Part shown: in pieces, positions 9,801-18,292 of the stretch | Position numbering within the stretch: position 1 is the first letter of the stretch | How the letters are laid out: the number at the start of each line of letters is the position of its first letter | DNA from: Janthinobacterium rivuli | Lineage (GTDB): Bacteria > Pseudomonadota > Gammaproteobacteria > Burkholderiales > Burkholderiaceae_D | NCBI RefSeq assembly: GCF_029690045.1 | Contig: NZ_CP121464.1 | Span: 744,001 to 808,000, forward strand | Direction: 5' to 3' | DNA: 64,000 nucleotides | Notes under the pieces: model-generated | Told to the model about the DNA's origin: nothing | The model's input: only the letters and a program-made list of their open reading frames with translations | Databases searched by the model: none | Position numbers and translations under genes: made by a program

Positions 9801-9921
9801 GCTGTTTTCGCAAGTGATTACCCTGTTCATCACCCCCGTCATCTATTTGTTCCTCGACAAGTACAGTGGCACGGGACCGTTGACGGACGAGCAATTGGTG
9901 GCGCTCGACAACAAGTCCTGA
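6811..9921 (+). CDS. RND multidrug efflux pump, MdtB/MdtC-like
   Basis: At 1036 residues this has the full length of an HAE1 RND pump that exports drugs or metabolites by proton antiport. The N-terminal helix is typical (SIRRPVMVVLL). Large periplasmic loops follow TM1 and TM7. TM4 holds the paired proton-relay aspartates D401-D402 (GLVVDDAIVVLENI). The second half repeats the fold (KKNAIMMIDFAL). It is coupled to the adaptor gene. No TolC/OprM-type channel gene follows, so it probably uses one encoded elsewhere. The upstream two-component system may control it, although the gap before the adaptor could hold its own promoter. Confidence 0.94.
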   Translation: MNLSELSIRRPVMVVLLSLSIILAGVLAYLQIPVAALPSYNTPVINVSADLAGASPETMASSVALPLEKQFSTISGLSLITSTSTLGNTSLTLEFDASINVNEAAVDVQAALLRAQRQLPTEMTDLPSYRKVNPADAPVLFIQMTSPSLNLSDLNDYAENLIAPSLSTLPGVAQVIVNGQKRFAVRVRARADLMNARNLTMDELAIALRTSNTNSPLGILDGPSQTLTIQGNPQMMKAADFAELIVASRNGQPVRLKDVAEVEDSFQSIKAVGSFNGERSISLMVQRQPDANTVQVVDGVRRLLPGFKEQLPQSIQISLVNDRSLSIREAIHDVNLTLALTVVLVVLVIFLFLHRAAATFIPAVTMPISLLGALALLYWLGYSLDNVSLLGITLAVGLVVDDAIVVLENIVRHIEMGKKPIRAALEGAKEMGFTIISISVSLVAVFIPIFFMPGVIGLLFHEFAVVVSLAVLVSAVVSLTLVPMLASRFLPADSREHNDSDPSHGEKTFIGRHFEAGFTALRNGYVHLLDKALAHRNVVLFVAVCTFALTVLLYATIPKGFFPEEDLGQIQVNTEASEDISSAALQDLQARVAAVLKADPSVQDVTSFVGGGNTGRMFMVLKPRSERPKMPVVLENLRRAAGTVPGMAVYFRPVQNLQLGGRQSKSRYQYTLQSVSPDALNDWAEKFIAGMRTDPAFRDVTSDSQIKGLQASLRIDRDKANLLGVQMSDIRTALYSAFGERQVSTIYSSAASYYVILEAATADRQYDDALTRVSVRSKTGELVKLSSIAYVERTIGPTSVNHQGQLQAVTIAFNLAPDVPLGIATGKIDAMAKDMSLPASIITRYGGDAAVFQSSQASQIILIIAALAVIYVLLGVLYESYIHPLTILAGLPSAAVGALLTLRLFGMDLTMIAIIGILMLIGIVKKNAIMMIDFALHAQRNDGLAPAEAIRLACILRFRPIMMTTAAALMGALPIALGLGAGAELRQPLGLAVVGGLLFSQVITLFITPVIYLFLDKYSGTGPLTDEQLVALDNKS

Positions 9922-9938
9922 GCCGCCACACGGCCACC

Positions 9939-9977
9939 ACCGGCGCCCCGTTCCTCAGTGAATGCGGCGCCGGTTTT
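9939..9977 (+). terminator. Rho-independent terminator after the RND pump
   Basis: ACCGGCGCC and GGCGCCGGT form a perfect 9-bp stem around an 18-base loop, followed by TTT. The T tract is short. Confidence 0.65.
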
Positions 9978-10191
9978 GTATGGGCCGTGATACATACGGT
10001 AACAACCGTCAAGGCATGGCTCGGGTACGCTGATACCGCTGCAAGGAATGTCGCTATCCTGTACGCTTCGGGTTGGAAATGCCGAGGAAGTGTTCCCAAA
10101 GACTAGGGACTCTGGCACTATGGCTGCCCTGTAATGTTATTTCTTCGCTACACAGAAAGCACGATTCATTTTGCATGACACGACCCATTTG

Positions 10192-11079
10192 ATGGCTGCC
10201 GATTCCGATGTTTGCCCCACCTGCGGGCAAGTGATCCAGCCGCCACCGGCCTACGGGTCCAGGACCAGCACCATGCGCAAGGTGGCGCTCGGCGTGTCCG
10301 TCTTGCTGCACGTGCTGCTGGCGGCGTATGTCCTGTTGCGCAGCGACACGATCGAAAAGATCCCGCCGCCGAAGAAGGAAAGCGCGATGGTCTACATCGC
10401 GCCGCTGAAAGACAAGCCGCAGCCGAAGCCGCAACCGAAACCCACGCCGAAACCGAAGGACACGAAAGTGGCCAAGGTGAAACCGCCGCCGGCGCCGAGC
10501 AAGCGCGTGGTGACGAAAGACGTGCCGCGCGACAAGCCGAAACTGGAAACCTTCACGCCGCCGCTGGTATCGAAAGTGCCGTTGCCGCCGCCGCCCGCTG
10601 AAGACATGAGCTCGATGATCGAGCAGCGCCGCAAGCAGCGCCAGGCGCAAAATCCCGCGCCGCCGGCCGAGGAAAGCGAAAACGACCGCGCCATGCGCGT
10701 GGCCAAGGCGAATATCGCCGGCGCCCAGGGGCGCAATTCCGGCAGCGACCGCGAGGATTCGGGTGGCGTGTTTTCCATCGTCAACCAGACTTCGTTCAGC
10801 GCGGAAGTCAAGTTCAAGGGCTGGAATGGCAACTTCAAGCGTAACTGGCTGAAGCAGGAAAAAGTCGAGCTGGGCAATGAACCCGATATCGAAACGGCCA
10901 TCGTGAAAAAGATGATTCAGCTGATCCGTGCGGAAAAACCCGGTGATTTCGTCTGGGAATCGCGGCGCCTGGGACGCAACGTCAACCTCAGCGCCCGCGT
11001 GGAAGACACGGCCGAGCTGATGGCTTTCCTGCGCCAGGAATTCTTTTCCGAGAAGCGGCCAGGGCCGGGACGGCGCTAG
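10192..11079 (+). CDS. Unrecognised membrane-anchored Pro/Lys-rich protein with a CPTCG knuckle
   Basis: I do not recognise this family. The 295-residue protein begins with a short cytoplasmic segment holding a zinc-knuckle-like C8-P-T-C11-G. One membrane helix follows (about 31-49), then a Pro/Lys-rich stretch (about 58-115) with PKPQPKP-type repeats like those of TonB or TolA. A Lys/Arg/Gln-rich linker leads to a C-terminal globular domain of about 95 residues beginning near GGVFSIVNQTSF. The layout suggests a bitopic inner-membrane protein reaching through the periplasm. Starts are uncertain: ATG 10192 or an in-frame TTG at 10171, neither with a good ribosome binding site. It is flanked by terminators and so is probably monocistronic. 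A TonB-like role is speculation. Confidence 0.7.
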   Translation: MAADSDVCPTCGQVIQPPPAYGSRTSTMRKVALGVSVLLHVLLAAYVLLRSDTIEKIPPPKKESAMVYIAPLKDKPQPKPQPKPTPKPKDTKVAKVKPPPAPSKRVVTKDVPRDKPKLETFTPPLVSKVPLPPPPAEDMSSMIEQRRKQRQAQNPAPPAEESENDRAMRVAKANIAGAQGRNSGSDREDSGGVFSIVNQTSFSAEVKFKGWNGNFKRNWLKQEKVELGNEPDIETAIVKKMIQLIRAEKPGDFVWESRRLGRNVNLSARVEDTAELMAFLRQEFFSEKRPGPGRR

Positions 11080-11100
11080 GCGCGAGGACGCGCTGCCATA

Positions 11101-11137
11101 AAAAAAGGCTGCACCGTGTGAACGGGCAGCCTTTTTT
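11101..11137. terminator. Bidirectional terminator
   Basis: AAAAAAGGCTGC pairs with GCAGCCTTTTTT around a 13-base loop, with T tracts on both strands. It separates the Pro/Lys-rich gene from the convergent engB. Confidence 0.85.
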
Positions 11138-11155
11138 ACGCAGCGTTGATTTCGA

Positions 11156-11899
11156 TCAAGCCGGTTTGTCGGTTCCGGCTTCCGGTTCGACGTCGTCTTC
11201 CATCTCGATCAGTTCGACCATCTGGGCCGCGCCATCTTCGCTGATGCCGGCCAGTTCCATGATCTTGTCGTTGGCTTCGTCGATGCCGACGCGCTTCAGC
11301 GCCGAGAACAGTTGCACGGTGAACGGGAAGCCGATGCCGTCTTCATCCACATAGCTGTCGAGCTTGGCTTTCGCCTGGCGCAAGGCGTTCACGGATTCAT
11401 TGCGGTTCAGCTTATCGACCTTGGTCAGAATGCAGTGGATCGGTTTGCCCGTCGGGGCGAACCATTCCAGCATTTGAATGTCCAGGTCGGTGAACGGGCG
11501 GCGCGAATCCATGATCAGGATCAAACCGGCCAATTGCTCGCGGCGTTGCACGTAGTCACCCAGCAGGCGCTGCCAGTGCAATTTGGCCGAGCCCGATACT
11601 TCCGCGTAGCCATAACCCGGCAAGTCGACCAGCAGGCATTCGATCTCTTCGACGATGGTGGCATCCTTGCGGTGCTGCGCCACGTGAGCGCCGCCGATGG
11701 AGAAGTAGTTGATGTGCTGGGTACGGCCAGGTGTCTTGGAGGCGAACGCCAAGCCTTTCTGATTACACAAGATGTTGATGGCGGTCGATTTACCGGCATT
11801 GGAGCGGCCGGCAAAGGCGATTTCCGGCACCGTGGTATCGGGCAGGTCACGCAATTGGTTGACGGTCGTAAAGAAGCGGGCTTGCCAGAGTTTTGACAT
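11156..11899 (-). CDS. engB: Ribosome biogenesis GTPase EngB (YihA/YsxC)
   Basis: This essential GTPase acts in late assembly of the 50S subunit. The 247 residues include G1 at 31-39 (GRSNAGKST), G2/G3 with KTPGRTQ and [11 protein letters not shown]4 (LTKVDKL) and G5 (FSALKRVG). The C-terminal 30 residues are an acidic extension ([16 protein letters not shown]) beyond the core domain. The gene is divergent from cytochrome c4, an arrangement I associate with Betaproteobacteria. The leader holds an 11-nt tandem repeat. Confidence 0.95.
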   Translation of the reverse strand: MSKLWQARFFTTVNQLRDLPDTTVPEIAFAGRSNAGKSTAINILCNQKGLAFASKTPGRTQHINYFSIGGAHVAQHRKDATIVEEIECLLVDLPGYGYAEVSGSAKLHWQRLLGDYVQRREQLAGLILIMDSRRPFTDLDIQMLEWFAPTGKPIHCILTKVDKLNRNESVNALRQAKAKLDSYVDEDGIGFPFTVQLFSALKRVGIDEANDKIMELAGISEDGAAQMVELIEMEDDVEPEAGTDKPA

Positions 11900-11918
11900 G
11901 GGAATAGTAAAGCAACAA

Positions 11919-11940
11919 AAGGGAGCGATAAGGGAGCGAT
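11919..11940. repeat. Perfect 11-nt tandem repeat in the engB leader
   Basis: AAGGGAGCGAT occurs twice head to tail, 20 bases upstream of the engB start codon. It is too short to assign a function; slippage or a protein site are both possible. Confidence 0.6.
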
Positions 11941-12085
11941 AACGCCAAGAAGCTATTGTACAATAAGGGGTTGTTTATTGTTGCCGGCGTAGCAGCGATG
12001 CGGCTTGCGGCCCTGAAAATAAAGCAAAAATCCACAGGGCGCGGCAATGTCCACCACTAATTTCTCACTGTCTCAGGGTGCCTGA

Positions 12086-12757
12086 ATGAATCGTGCGTTT
12101 TCACCGTTGTTCAAATCCATGCTGCTCGCTTTGCTGGCTGTATCGGCAACTGCCTCCGCGGTCGAAGCACCGAAACCGGCTGTCAAGGCCGACGCTGCCA
12201 AGGGCGCTGCCCTGTACGCCGATGGCGATGCGGCGCGCGGCTTGCCTGCCTGCGTCTCCTGCCATGGCGCGGCCGGCAATTCGACCATCACGGTCAATCC
12301 GAAGCTGGCCGGCCAGCACGAAAGCTATATTTACAAGCAACTGGTCGATTTCACCACGCCGCAGCGCAACCAGCCCGTCATGACGACGTACGCGAAGATG
12401 CTCAGCGACGCCGACAAGAAGAATATCGCCGCCTACCTGGGCACGCAGCTGTCCAAGCCGGGCGCCGCGAAAAACAAGGATACGATCGACCTGGGCAAGA
12501 AAATCTACCGTGGTGGCATTGCTTCCAAGCAAGTTGCCGCCTGCGCCAGCTGTCATGGCGCGACGGGCAATGGCATTCCCGTCCAGTATCCGCGCATCGC
12601 CGGCCAGCACCAGGATTACACGGTGGCCCAGCTGACGATGTTCCGCAGCACCAAGGCCGATGCCCGCAAGAACAGCGCTGAAATGCACACCATCGCCGCC
12701 CGCATGTCGGATGACGAGATCGCTGCCGTGGCCGACTATATCGCCGGCCTGAAGTAA
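12086..12757 (+). CDS. Dihaem cytochrome c4
   Basis: Cytochrome c4 is a periplasmic or membrane-attached electron carrier, often donating to terminal oxidases. The 223-residue precursor has a signal peptide ending near ATASA and two homologous class I cytochrome domains. The haem-binding motifs are CVSCH at 56-60 and CASCH at 153-157. Distal methionine candidates occur in TYAKMLSD and AARMSDDE. It lies directly upstream of resB-ccsB, the ligation machinery that attaches haem to such proteins, but a terminator-like hairpin separates them. Confidence 0.93.
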   Translation: MNRAFSPLFKSMLLALLAVSATASAVEAPKPAVKADAAKGAALYADGDAARGLPACVSCHGAAGNSTITVNPKLAGQHESYIYKQLVDFTTPQRNQPVMTTYAKMLSDADKKNIAAYLGTQLSKPGAAKNKDTIDLGKKIYRGGIASKQVAACASCHGATGNGIPVQYPRIAGQHQDYTVAQLTMFRSTKADARKNSAEMHTIAARMSDDEIAAVADYIAGLK

Positions 12758-12804
12758 GTTTTCATAGTGGCAAGCGATTGCCAGGCGCATCAGTGCGCGT
12801 GAAC

Positions 12805-12836
12805 AAGGGCGGCCGTGTCAACGGGCTGCCCTTTTT
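12805..12836 (+). terminator. Rho-independent terminator after cytochrome c4
   Basis: AAGGGCGGCC pairs with GGGCTGCCCTT (one G-T pair) around a short loop, followed by TTTTTC. It may give partial read-through into resB. Confidence 0.7.
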
Positions 12837-12942
12837 CATGGCAGGGGCCAAACAGGAGTATGCTGCCGCCTTGCGCGGAGAAACACTCTGCTCCATGCCT
12901 ACATTTTCTTGAAGATTGCATATCCCGTATGAGTATCCACGT

Positions 12943-15039
12943 ATGAGCACAGGCACGACCGGAATCGAGTTAAAGACCCAACGCCGCAGCCTGGCTGAAT
13001 TCGTCGAGCTGGTCTCGTCGATGCGCTTTGCCATCAGCCTGCTGACCCTGATCGCCGTCGCGTCCATCATCGGCACCGTGCTCAAGCAAAACGAGCCCAT
13101 GCCCAATTATGTCAACCAGTTCGGGCCGTTCTGGTTCACCGTTTTCGACAAGCTGAGCCTGTATTCCGTGTATTCGGCCTGGTGGTTCCTCGTCATCATG
13201 GGCTTCCTCGTCGCCTCGACCTCGCTGTGCATCGTGCGCAATGCGCCGAAGATGCTCAAGGACATGCGCAGCTGGCGCGAAACCGTACGCGAGCAATCGC
13301 TGCGCAATTTCCACCACAAGCTGGAATGGCAGGCGCCGCTGCCGCGCGCCGTGCTGGCCCAGCAGATGGTGATGCGCCTGAAAGACGCCGGCTACGGGGC
13401 CAAGGTGGTCGAGAAGGACAACGCCACCCTGGTCGCCGCCAAGCGGGGCGCGGCCAACAAATGGGGCTATATCTTTGCCCACGGCGCCATCGTCATCATC
13501 TGCGTGGGCGGCTTGCTCGATTCGGAAATGCCGATCCGCGTACAGCAATGGTTCTTTGGCAAGACGCCGTTTTCCGGCAGCGGCGTGATCGCCGACATTC
13601 CCGCCCAGCACCGCCTGAGCCTGTCGAACCCTACTTTCCGCGGCAACACCATGATTCCGGAAGGCTCGTCGAGCAACACGGCCATCATTCCCCAGGCCGA
13701 TGGCGTGCTGATCCAGGACTTGCCCATCACCATCCTGCTGAAAAAATTCCACATCGATTTCTACAGCACCGGCATGCCGAAGCTGTTTGCCAGCGATGTC
13801 GTCATCACCGACCATGTAACCGGTGAAAGTTTTCCTGCCACCATCAAAGTCAACCAGCCGTTGCTGTACAAGGGCCTGGCCCTGTACCAGTCCAGCTTTG
13901 AGGATGGCGGCAGCAAGCTCAAGTTGACCGGTTTTCCCATGACGGGCAAGACGACGAAACGCTTCGATATCGGCGGCGAAGTGGGCGGCAGCACGCCGCT
14001 CGAACGCAGCGATGGCAATTCCTACACGGTGGAATGGTCGGGTTTCCGCCCGTTTAACGTGGAAAACCTCAGCGCGGGCCAGGATGTGCGCGCCGTCAGC
14101 AAGGCGGAAAGTTTCAACGATAAATTCGCCGTCGGCCTCGATAAACGCCTGGGCTCGGCCGCGAAGAACGCGAACAACAAGGACCTGAAGAACGTGGGGC
14201 CATCGGTGCAATACAAATTGCGCGACAAGACGGGCCAGGCGCGCGAGTACCAGAACTACATGCAGCCCGTCACCGTGGATGGCACGACGGTGTTCCTGGC
14301 CGGCATGCGCGTCAACCCCAGCGACCCGTTCAGCTATTTGCGCATTCCCGCCGATGACAATTACAGCGTGAACGAATGGATGCGTTTGCGTGCTGCGCTG
14401 CAAGATCCGGCATTGCGCCAGCAGGCGGCCAAGCGCTATGCGGCGCGCGCCATGCCGCAGGCGGGCGCGGAAGCCCTGCGCGGCCAGTTGCAGGAATCGG
14501 CGGCGAAAAGCCTGGGCATCTTTGCCGGCAATGGGCAAGAGGGCGGTTTCCTCGCCATTTCGCGATTCCTGGAGAAAATTCCTGCCGCTGAGCAAGAAAA
14601 AGCGGCCGATATCTTCATGAAAATCCTGAATGGCAGCCTGTGGGACTTGTGGCAGGCGGCGCGCGCCCAGGATGGCTTGAAAGCCATCGAGGCCGATGAC
14701 AAGCACGGCCGCTTCCTGCAGCTGGCCACGAATGCGCTGTCCGACAGCTTCTTCTATGGCGCGCCCGTGTATCTGCAACTCGATGACTTTACGGAAATCA
14801 AGGCGTCCGTGCTGCAGGTGACGCGTTCGCCGGGCAAGAGTGTCGTCTACCTCGGTTGCCTGTTCCTCGTGATCGGCGTGTTTTCCATGTTTTATATTCG
14901 CGAGCGCCGCCTGTGGGTGTGGATCAAGGATGGCGAGGGCGGCAGCGAAGCCTTGATGGCCATGAGCACGCAACGCAAGACCCTGGATTTTGAAAAAGAA
15001 TTTGAGAACTTGAAGGCAAAGCTGCCGCAATCGGCGTAA
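12943..15039 (+). CDS. resB: Cytochrome c biogenesis protein ResB (Ccs1)
   Basis: This is one half of the System II haem export and ligation complex. The 698-residue protein has N-terminal helices (about 28-50, 72-92 and 170-190), a large periplasmic domain of about 400 residues, and a final helix near 625-645. The ResB signature is visible (SMRFAISLLTLIAVASIIGT and YKGLALYQSSFEDGG). I chose ATG 12943; an in-frame TTG at 12916 would add nine residues without better support. It precedes ccsB by 49 bases, as in other System II bacteria. Confidence 0.92.
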   Translation: MSTGTTGIELKTQRRSLAEFVELVSSMRFAISLLTLIAVASIIGTVLKQNEPMPNYVNQFGPFWFTVFDKLSLYSVYSAWWFLVIMGFLVASTSLCIVRNAPKMLKDMRSWRETVREQSLRNFHHKLEWQAPLPRAVLAQQMVMRLKDAGYGAKVVEKDNATLVAAKRGAANKWGYIFAHGAIVIICVGGLLDSEMPIRVQQWFFGKTPFSGSGVIADIPAQHRLSLSNPTFRGNTMIPEGSSSNTAIIPQADGVLIQDLPITILLKKFHIDFYSTGMPKLFASDVVITDHVTGESFPATIKVNQPLLYKGLALYQSSFEDGGSKLKLTGFPMTGKTTKRFDIGGEVGGSTPLERSDGNSYTVEWSGFRPFNVENLSAGQDVRAVSKAESFNDKFAVGLDKRLGSAAKNANNKDLKNVGPSVQYKLRDKTGQAREYQNYMQPVTVDGTTVFLAGMRVNPSDPFSYLRIPADDNYSVNEWMRLRAALQDPALRQQAAKRYAARAMPQAGAEALRGQLQESAAKSLGIFAGNGQEGGFLAISRFLEKIPAAEQEKAADIFMKILNGSLWDLWQAARAQDGLKAIEADDKHGRFLQLATNALSDSFFYGAPVYLQLDDFTEIKASVLQVTRSPGKSVVYLGCLFLVIGVFSMFYIRERRLWVWIKDGEGGSEALMAMSTQRKTLDFEKEFENLKAKLPQSA

Positions 15040-15088
15040 GCTGCGCTGTGTCTGGGACGCTTGCGCGTCGCCGGGAATGGAGAAAATG

Positions 15089-16240
15089 ATGGAATTGGCA
15101 AACAAGCAAATATATACGCAGGAACCAGGATTTTTCAAGCGCCTGAGCCTGATCGATTGGCTGTATGGCGCCGGCTTGCTGGCGGCCTCCCTGTTCGGCC
15201 TGATGCGCTTTGGCGCCTTCATGGATATCTATGAAAAAGCCATCCTGCTGGCCGCGGCGCCCACGTTCGCCTGGCTGGGCTGGTACTGGAAGCCCGTGCG
15301 CTGGCTGATCCCCGTGGCGGCCGTGCTGTCGCTGTTCGCCATCGAGTTGTACGCGGGCCACCTGGAAATGGCGAACCAGAAATTCTTCCTGAAATACATC
15401 TTGTCGAGCCAGTCCGCCATCCTGTGGATGGGCACGCTTTTCGTGCTGTCGACCCTGTTCTACTGGATCGGCCTGGTGGCGCGCTCGGAATTCGGCTCAT
15501 CCGTCGGCTCCCTGCTGTGCTGGGCCGGCGTCGTGCTGGGCCTGACGGGCATGCTGGTGCGCTGGTACGAGTCTTACCTGATCGGCGCCGATGTGGGCCA
15601 CATTCCCGTGTCGAACCTGTATGAAGTGTTCATCCTGTTTTCCCTGATCACGGCCATGTTCTACCTGTATTACGAGCAGCACTACGCGACGCGCCAGCTG
15701 GGCGCCTTCGTCATGCTGGTCATTTCGGCGGCCGTCGTCTTCCTGATGTGGTACACGGTCACGCGCGACGCGGCCGAAATCCAGCCGCTGGTGCCGGCCC
15801 TGCAAAGCTGGTGGATGAAGATCCACGTGCCGGCCAATTTCATCGGCTACGGCACCTTCGCCCTGTCGGCCATGGTGGCCGCAGCCTACCTGCTCAAGTC
15901 GAGCGGCTACCTGGTCGACCGCCTGCCATCGCTGGAAGTGCTCGACGACGTCATGTACAAGGCCATTTCCGTCGGCTTCGCTTTCTTCACGGTAGCGACC
16001 ATCCTGGGCGCCCTGTGGGCGGCCGAAGCGTGGGGCGGCTACTGGTCGTGGGATCCGAAAGAAACGTGGGCGCTGATCGTCTGGCTCAACTATGCAGCCT
16101 GGCTGCACATGCGCCTGATGACAGGCTTGCGCGGCCGCGTCGCCTCGTGGTGGGCGCTGGTGGGCTTGCTGGTGACGACCTTCGCTTTCTTAGGCGTCAA
16201 CATGTTCCTTTCGGGCCTGCATTCTTACGGAAAACTGTAA
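15089..16240 (+). CDS. ccsB: Cytochrome c biogenesis protein CcsB (CcsA/ResC family)
   Basis: This is the haem-handling partner of ResB, 383 residues with about eight membrane helices. The tryptophan-rich WWD signature that cradles haem is present (WGGYWSWDPKETW, near residue 315), with candidate axial histidines in the flanking helices (VGHIPVSNLYE, KIHVPANF). Three in-frame ATGs occur at 15077, 15086 and 15089. The last is preferred because GGAG lies six bases upstream. The stop codon is the first part of an inverted-repeat element at 16240-16342. Confidence 0.92.
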   Translation: MELANKQIYTQEPGFFKRLSLIDWLYGAGLLAASLFGLMRFGAFMDIYEKAILLAAAPTFAWLGWYWKPVRWLIPVAAVLSLFAIELYAGHLEMANQKFFLKYILSSQSAILWMGTLFVLSTLFYWIGLVARSEFGSSVGSLLCWAGVVLGLTGMLVRWYESYLIGADVGHIPVSNLYEVFILFSLITAMFYLYYEQHYATRQLGAFVMLVISAAVVFLMWYTVTRDAAEIQPLVPALQSWWMKIHVPANFIGYGTFALSAMVAAAYLLKSSGYLVDRLPSLEVLDDVMYKAISVGFAFFTVATILGALWAAEAWGGYWSWDPKETWALIVWLNYAAWLHMRLMTGLRGRVASWWALVGLLVTTFAFLGVNMFLSGLHSYGKL

Positions 16241-16342
16241 AAGTACCCGAGAAAAAGCCCATGGCGGCGTTGCCTTGCCTTGTCGTACTATGCGTACTGC
16301 CTGCGGCAAGGCGCCTTGCCCTGAACTTTTTTCGGGCACTTT
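16240..16342. repeat. Intergenic inverted-repeat element (REP/MITE-like), function unknown
   Basis: The ends are near-perfect inverted repeats of about 17 bases: AAAGTACCCGAGAAAAAG on the left and the complement AAAGTGCCCGAAAAAAG on the right. The interior holds further pairs, GGCGTTGCCTTGCC against GGCAAGGCGCCTTGCC, and GTAC-ATGC-GTAC. The whole 103 bases can fold into a long stem. The left end overlaps the ccsB stop codon. The layout suggests a dispersed repeat family, but only one copy was noticed here. Confidence 0.6.
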
Positions 16343-16432
16343 AGTAACGTTTTTTTTGCATGACAGAAGCGTCATGAACGGCCCGGAAAAACTGGTGTAA
16401 GGTATATCCAATCACCTTTTTCCGGAGCCGCC

Positions 16433-17410
16433 ATGTTGATCAAGCGCAGTCCCAACGGCATTGAATTGCCGTATTCTTCCGAAATCACGCCGCGCGCCGT
16501 GTTTGAATCGCGCCGCAGCTTCATCAAGCAAGTGGCGCTGGGCTCGATGTCCAGTGCGGCCTTGCTGGAAATGGCCAGCCGCGAAGCGTTCGCGCAAGGC
16601 ATCAATCCCAAGCTGGCAGCCAAGCTCAATCCCGCCTATTCGGCGCTGGAAAAGCAGACGGCCTATAAAGACGCCACCACCTACAACAATTTCTACGAGT
16701 TCGGCACGGACAAGAGCGACCCGGCGCAAAACGCGGGCACCTTGCGCACGCGGCCATGGACGGTCAGCATCGAAGGCGAAGTGAAAAAGCCGATGACGCT
16801 CGATCTTGACGCGCTGCTGAAGCTGGCGCCGCTGGAAGAGCGCGTCTACCGCCTGCGCTGCGTGGAAGGCTGGTCGATGGTCATCCCGTGGGTTGGTTAT
16901 TCCTTCTCGGAAATCATCAAGAAAGTTGAGCCGACGGGCAATGCCAAGTATGTGGAATTCATCACCCTGGCCGACAAGAAGCAAATGCCGGGCGTGGGCA
17001 GCCGCGTGTTGCAGTGGCCCTATACGGAAGGCTTGCGCATCGATGAGGCGAACCATCCGCTGGCGCTGCTGGCCCTGGGCATGTATGGCGAAACCTTGCC
17101 AAACCAGAATGGCGCGCCCGTGCGCATGGTCTTGCCGTGGAAATATGGTTTCAAGTCAGCCAAATCCATCGTCAAGATCCGTTTCGTCAAGGAACAGCCG
17201 CGCACGTCCTGGAACCTGTCGGCGCCGTCCGAATACGGTTTTTACTCGAATGTGAACCCCAACGTCGACCATCCGCGCTGGTCGCAAGCTTCCGAGCGGC
17301 GCATCGGCGAAGACGGTTTTCTCACGCGCAAGCGCAAGACCCTGATGTACAACGGCTACAACGATGTCGCTTCCTTGTACGCGGGCATGGATCTGAAGAA
17401 GTTCTTTTAA
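16433..17410 (+). CDS. msrP: Protein-methionine-sulfoxide reductase catalytic subunit MsrP
   Basis: MsrP is a periplasmic molybdenum enzyme that repairs methionine sulfoxide in proteins, fed by the haem protein MsrQ. The 325 residues start with a twin-arginine signal (SRRSFIKQ at 26-33), as expected for a folded Mo-protein. The molybdopterin ligand is C143 in the conserved [11 protein letters not shown]. The rest fits the sulfite-oxidase fold ([16 protein letters not shown]). CCGGAG seven bases before the ATG supports this start. msrQ follows nine bases later. Confidence 0.95.
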   Translation: MLIKRSPNGIELPYSSEITPRAVFESRRSFIKQVALGSMSSAALLEMASREAFAQGINPKLAAKLNPAYSALEKQTAYKDATTYNNFYEFGTDKSDPAQNAGTLRTRPWTVSIEGEVKKPMTLDLDALLKLAPLEERVYRLRCVEGWSMVIPWVGYSFSEIIKKVEPTGNAKYVEFITLADKKQMPGVGSRVLQWPYTEGLRIDEANHPLALLALGMYGETLPNQNGAPVRMVLPWKYGFKSAKSIVKIRFVKEQPRTSWNLSAPSEYGFYSNVNPNVDHPRWSQASERRIGEDGFLTRKRKTLMYNGYNDVASLYAGMDLKKFF

Positions 17411-17419
17411 GGAAAGACC

Positions 17420-18073
17420 ATGGCCCTCAACCCCACAGCTAGGCAGTTGTCGCTGCTGAAAAGCCTGATCTTTTTGCTGGCGCTGCTGCCGTTTGCACGC
17501 ATGGTCTGGCTCACGTACACGGGGCAGCTGGTGGAGCCGCTGGAATTCATCACGCGCGGCACGGGTGACTGGACCCTGTATTTCCTGTGCATCAGCCTGG
17601 CGGTCACGCCCTTGCGCCGCTTTACGCAGTGGAATTGGCTGATCAAGCTGCGGCGCATGCTGGGCCTGTTCGCGTTTTTCTACGCGGCGTTGCACTTCAC
17701 CACGTTTTTATGGTTCGATCACTTTTTCGATGTGCAGGAAATGTGGAAGGATGTGCTCAAGCGGCCATTCATCACGGTGGGGTTTATTGCCTTCGTCTTG
17801 CTCATTCCGCTGGCCGTGACGAGCACGAACGGCATGGTGAAACGCCTGGGGGGCAAGCGCTGGCAGTGGCTGCACCGGCTGATTTACATCATCGCGCCGC
17901 TGGGCATTTTGCACTTCTGGTGGATGAAGGCGGGCAAGCATAATTTCGCGCAACCGATACTGTTCGGCGCCATCGTCGCGCTACTGCTGTTAATGCGCGT
18001 TTATTTCGCCTGGGGCAAGCGCGAGAAGAGCGCCAGGGTGGCCAAGGCTGCCACCCCGGTACGCTCGACTTAG
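17420..18073 (+). CDS. msrQ: Haem-binding membrane subunit MsrQ
   Basis: MsrQ is the inner-membrane b-type cytochrome that passes electrons from the quinone pool or flavin reductase to MsrP. It has 217 residues and about six helices of the ferric-reductase-like fold. The haem-ligand histidines lie in AALHFTTFLWFDH and WLHRLIYIIAPLGILHF. It forms an operon with msrP. Its stop overlaps the stop of the convergent lptM by four bases, leaving no room for a terminator. Confidence 0.93.
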   Translation: MALNPTARQLSLLKSLIFLLALLPFARMVWLTYTGQLVEPLEFITRGTGDWTLYFLCISLAVTPLRRFTQWNWLIKLRRMLGLFAFFYAALHFTTFLWFDHFFDVQEMWKDVLKRPFITVGFIAFVLLIPLAVTSTNGMVKRLGGKRWQWLHRLIYIIAPLGILHFWWMKAGKHNFAQPILFGAIVALLLLMRVYFAWGKREKSARVAKAATPVRST

Positions 18074-18252
18074 CTTGCCGGCACGATCACCGGTGGCGGC
18101 GGCACGGGCGCCGGTTCGACCGGGCCTTTGGCTGGCGCGCCCTTGGCCGCTGGCGGCTTGGGCAGGTACAAAGGACCGGGCTGGCCGCAGCCGGCCAGGA
18201 TGCTAGAAACCACAATGGCGGTGCCGATATAAAACGCTGAGGATGACTTCAC
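18070..18252 (-). CDS. lptM: LPS-assembly lipoprotein LptM (YifL)
   Basis: This small lipoprotein helps assemble the LptDE LPS translocon in the outer membrane. The 60-residue form has a 21-residue signal with lipobox LAGC, followed by the family motif GCGQPGPLYLP and a Pro/Ala-rich tail. The GTG at 18252 gives a signal of normal length. The upstream ATG at 18294 would add 14 residues and overlap the cyaY start on the other strand. The neighbouring cyaY is the usual partner, but lysA, which often follows this gene, is absent. Confidence 0.8.
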   Translation of the reverse strand: MKSSSAFYIGTAIVVSSILAGCGQPGPLYLPKPPAAKGAPAKGPVEPAPVPPPPVIVPAS

Positions 18253-18292
18253 GATTAGAATCACGGTTTGATTAAGATCTTTGGAGTGTAGC

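Noticed and set aside
10400..10500. Pro/Lys codon repeats as a DNA repeat array or CRISPR
   Set aside because: The repetition is explained by the PKPQPKP protein segment and has no spacer structure. No CRISPR-like array occurs elsewhere in the window.
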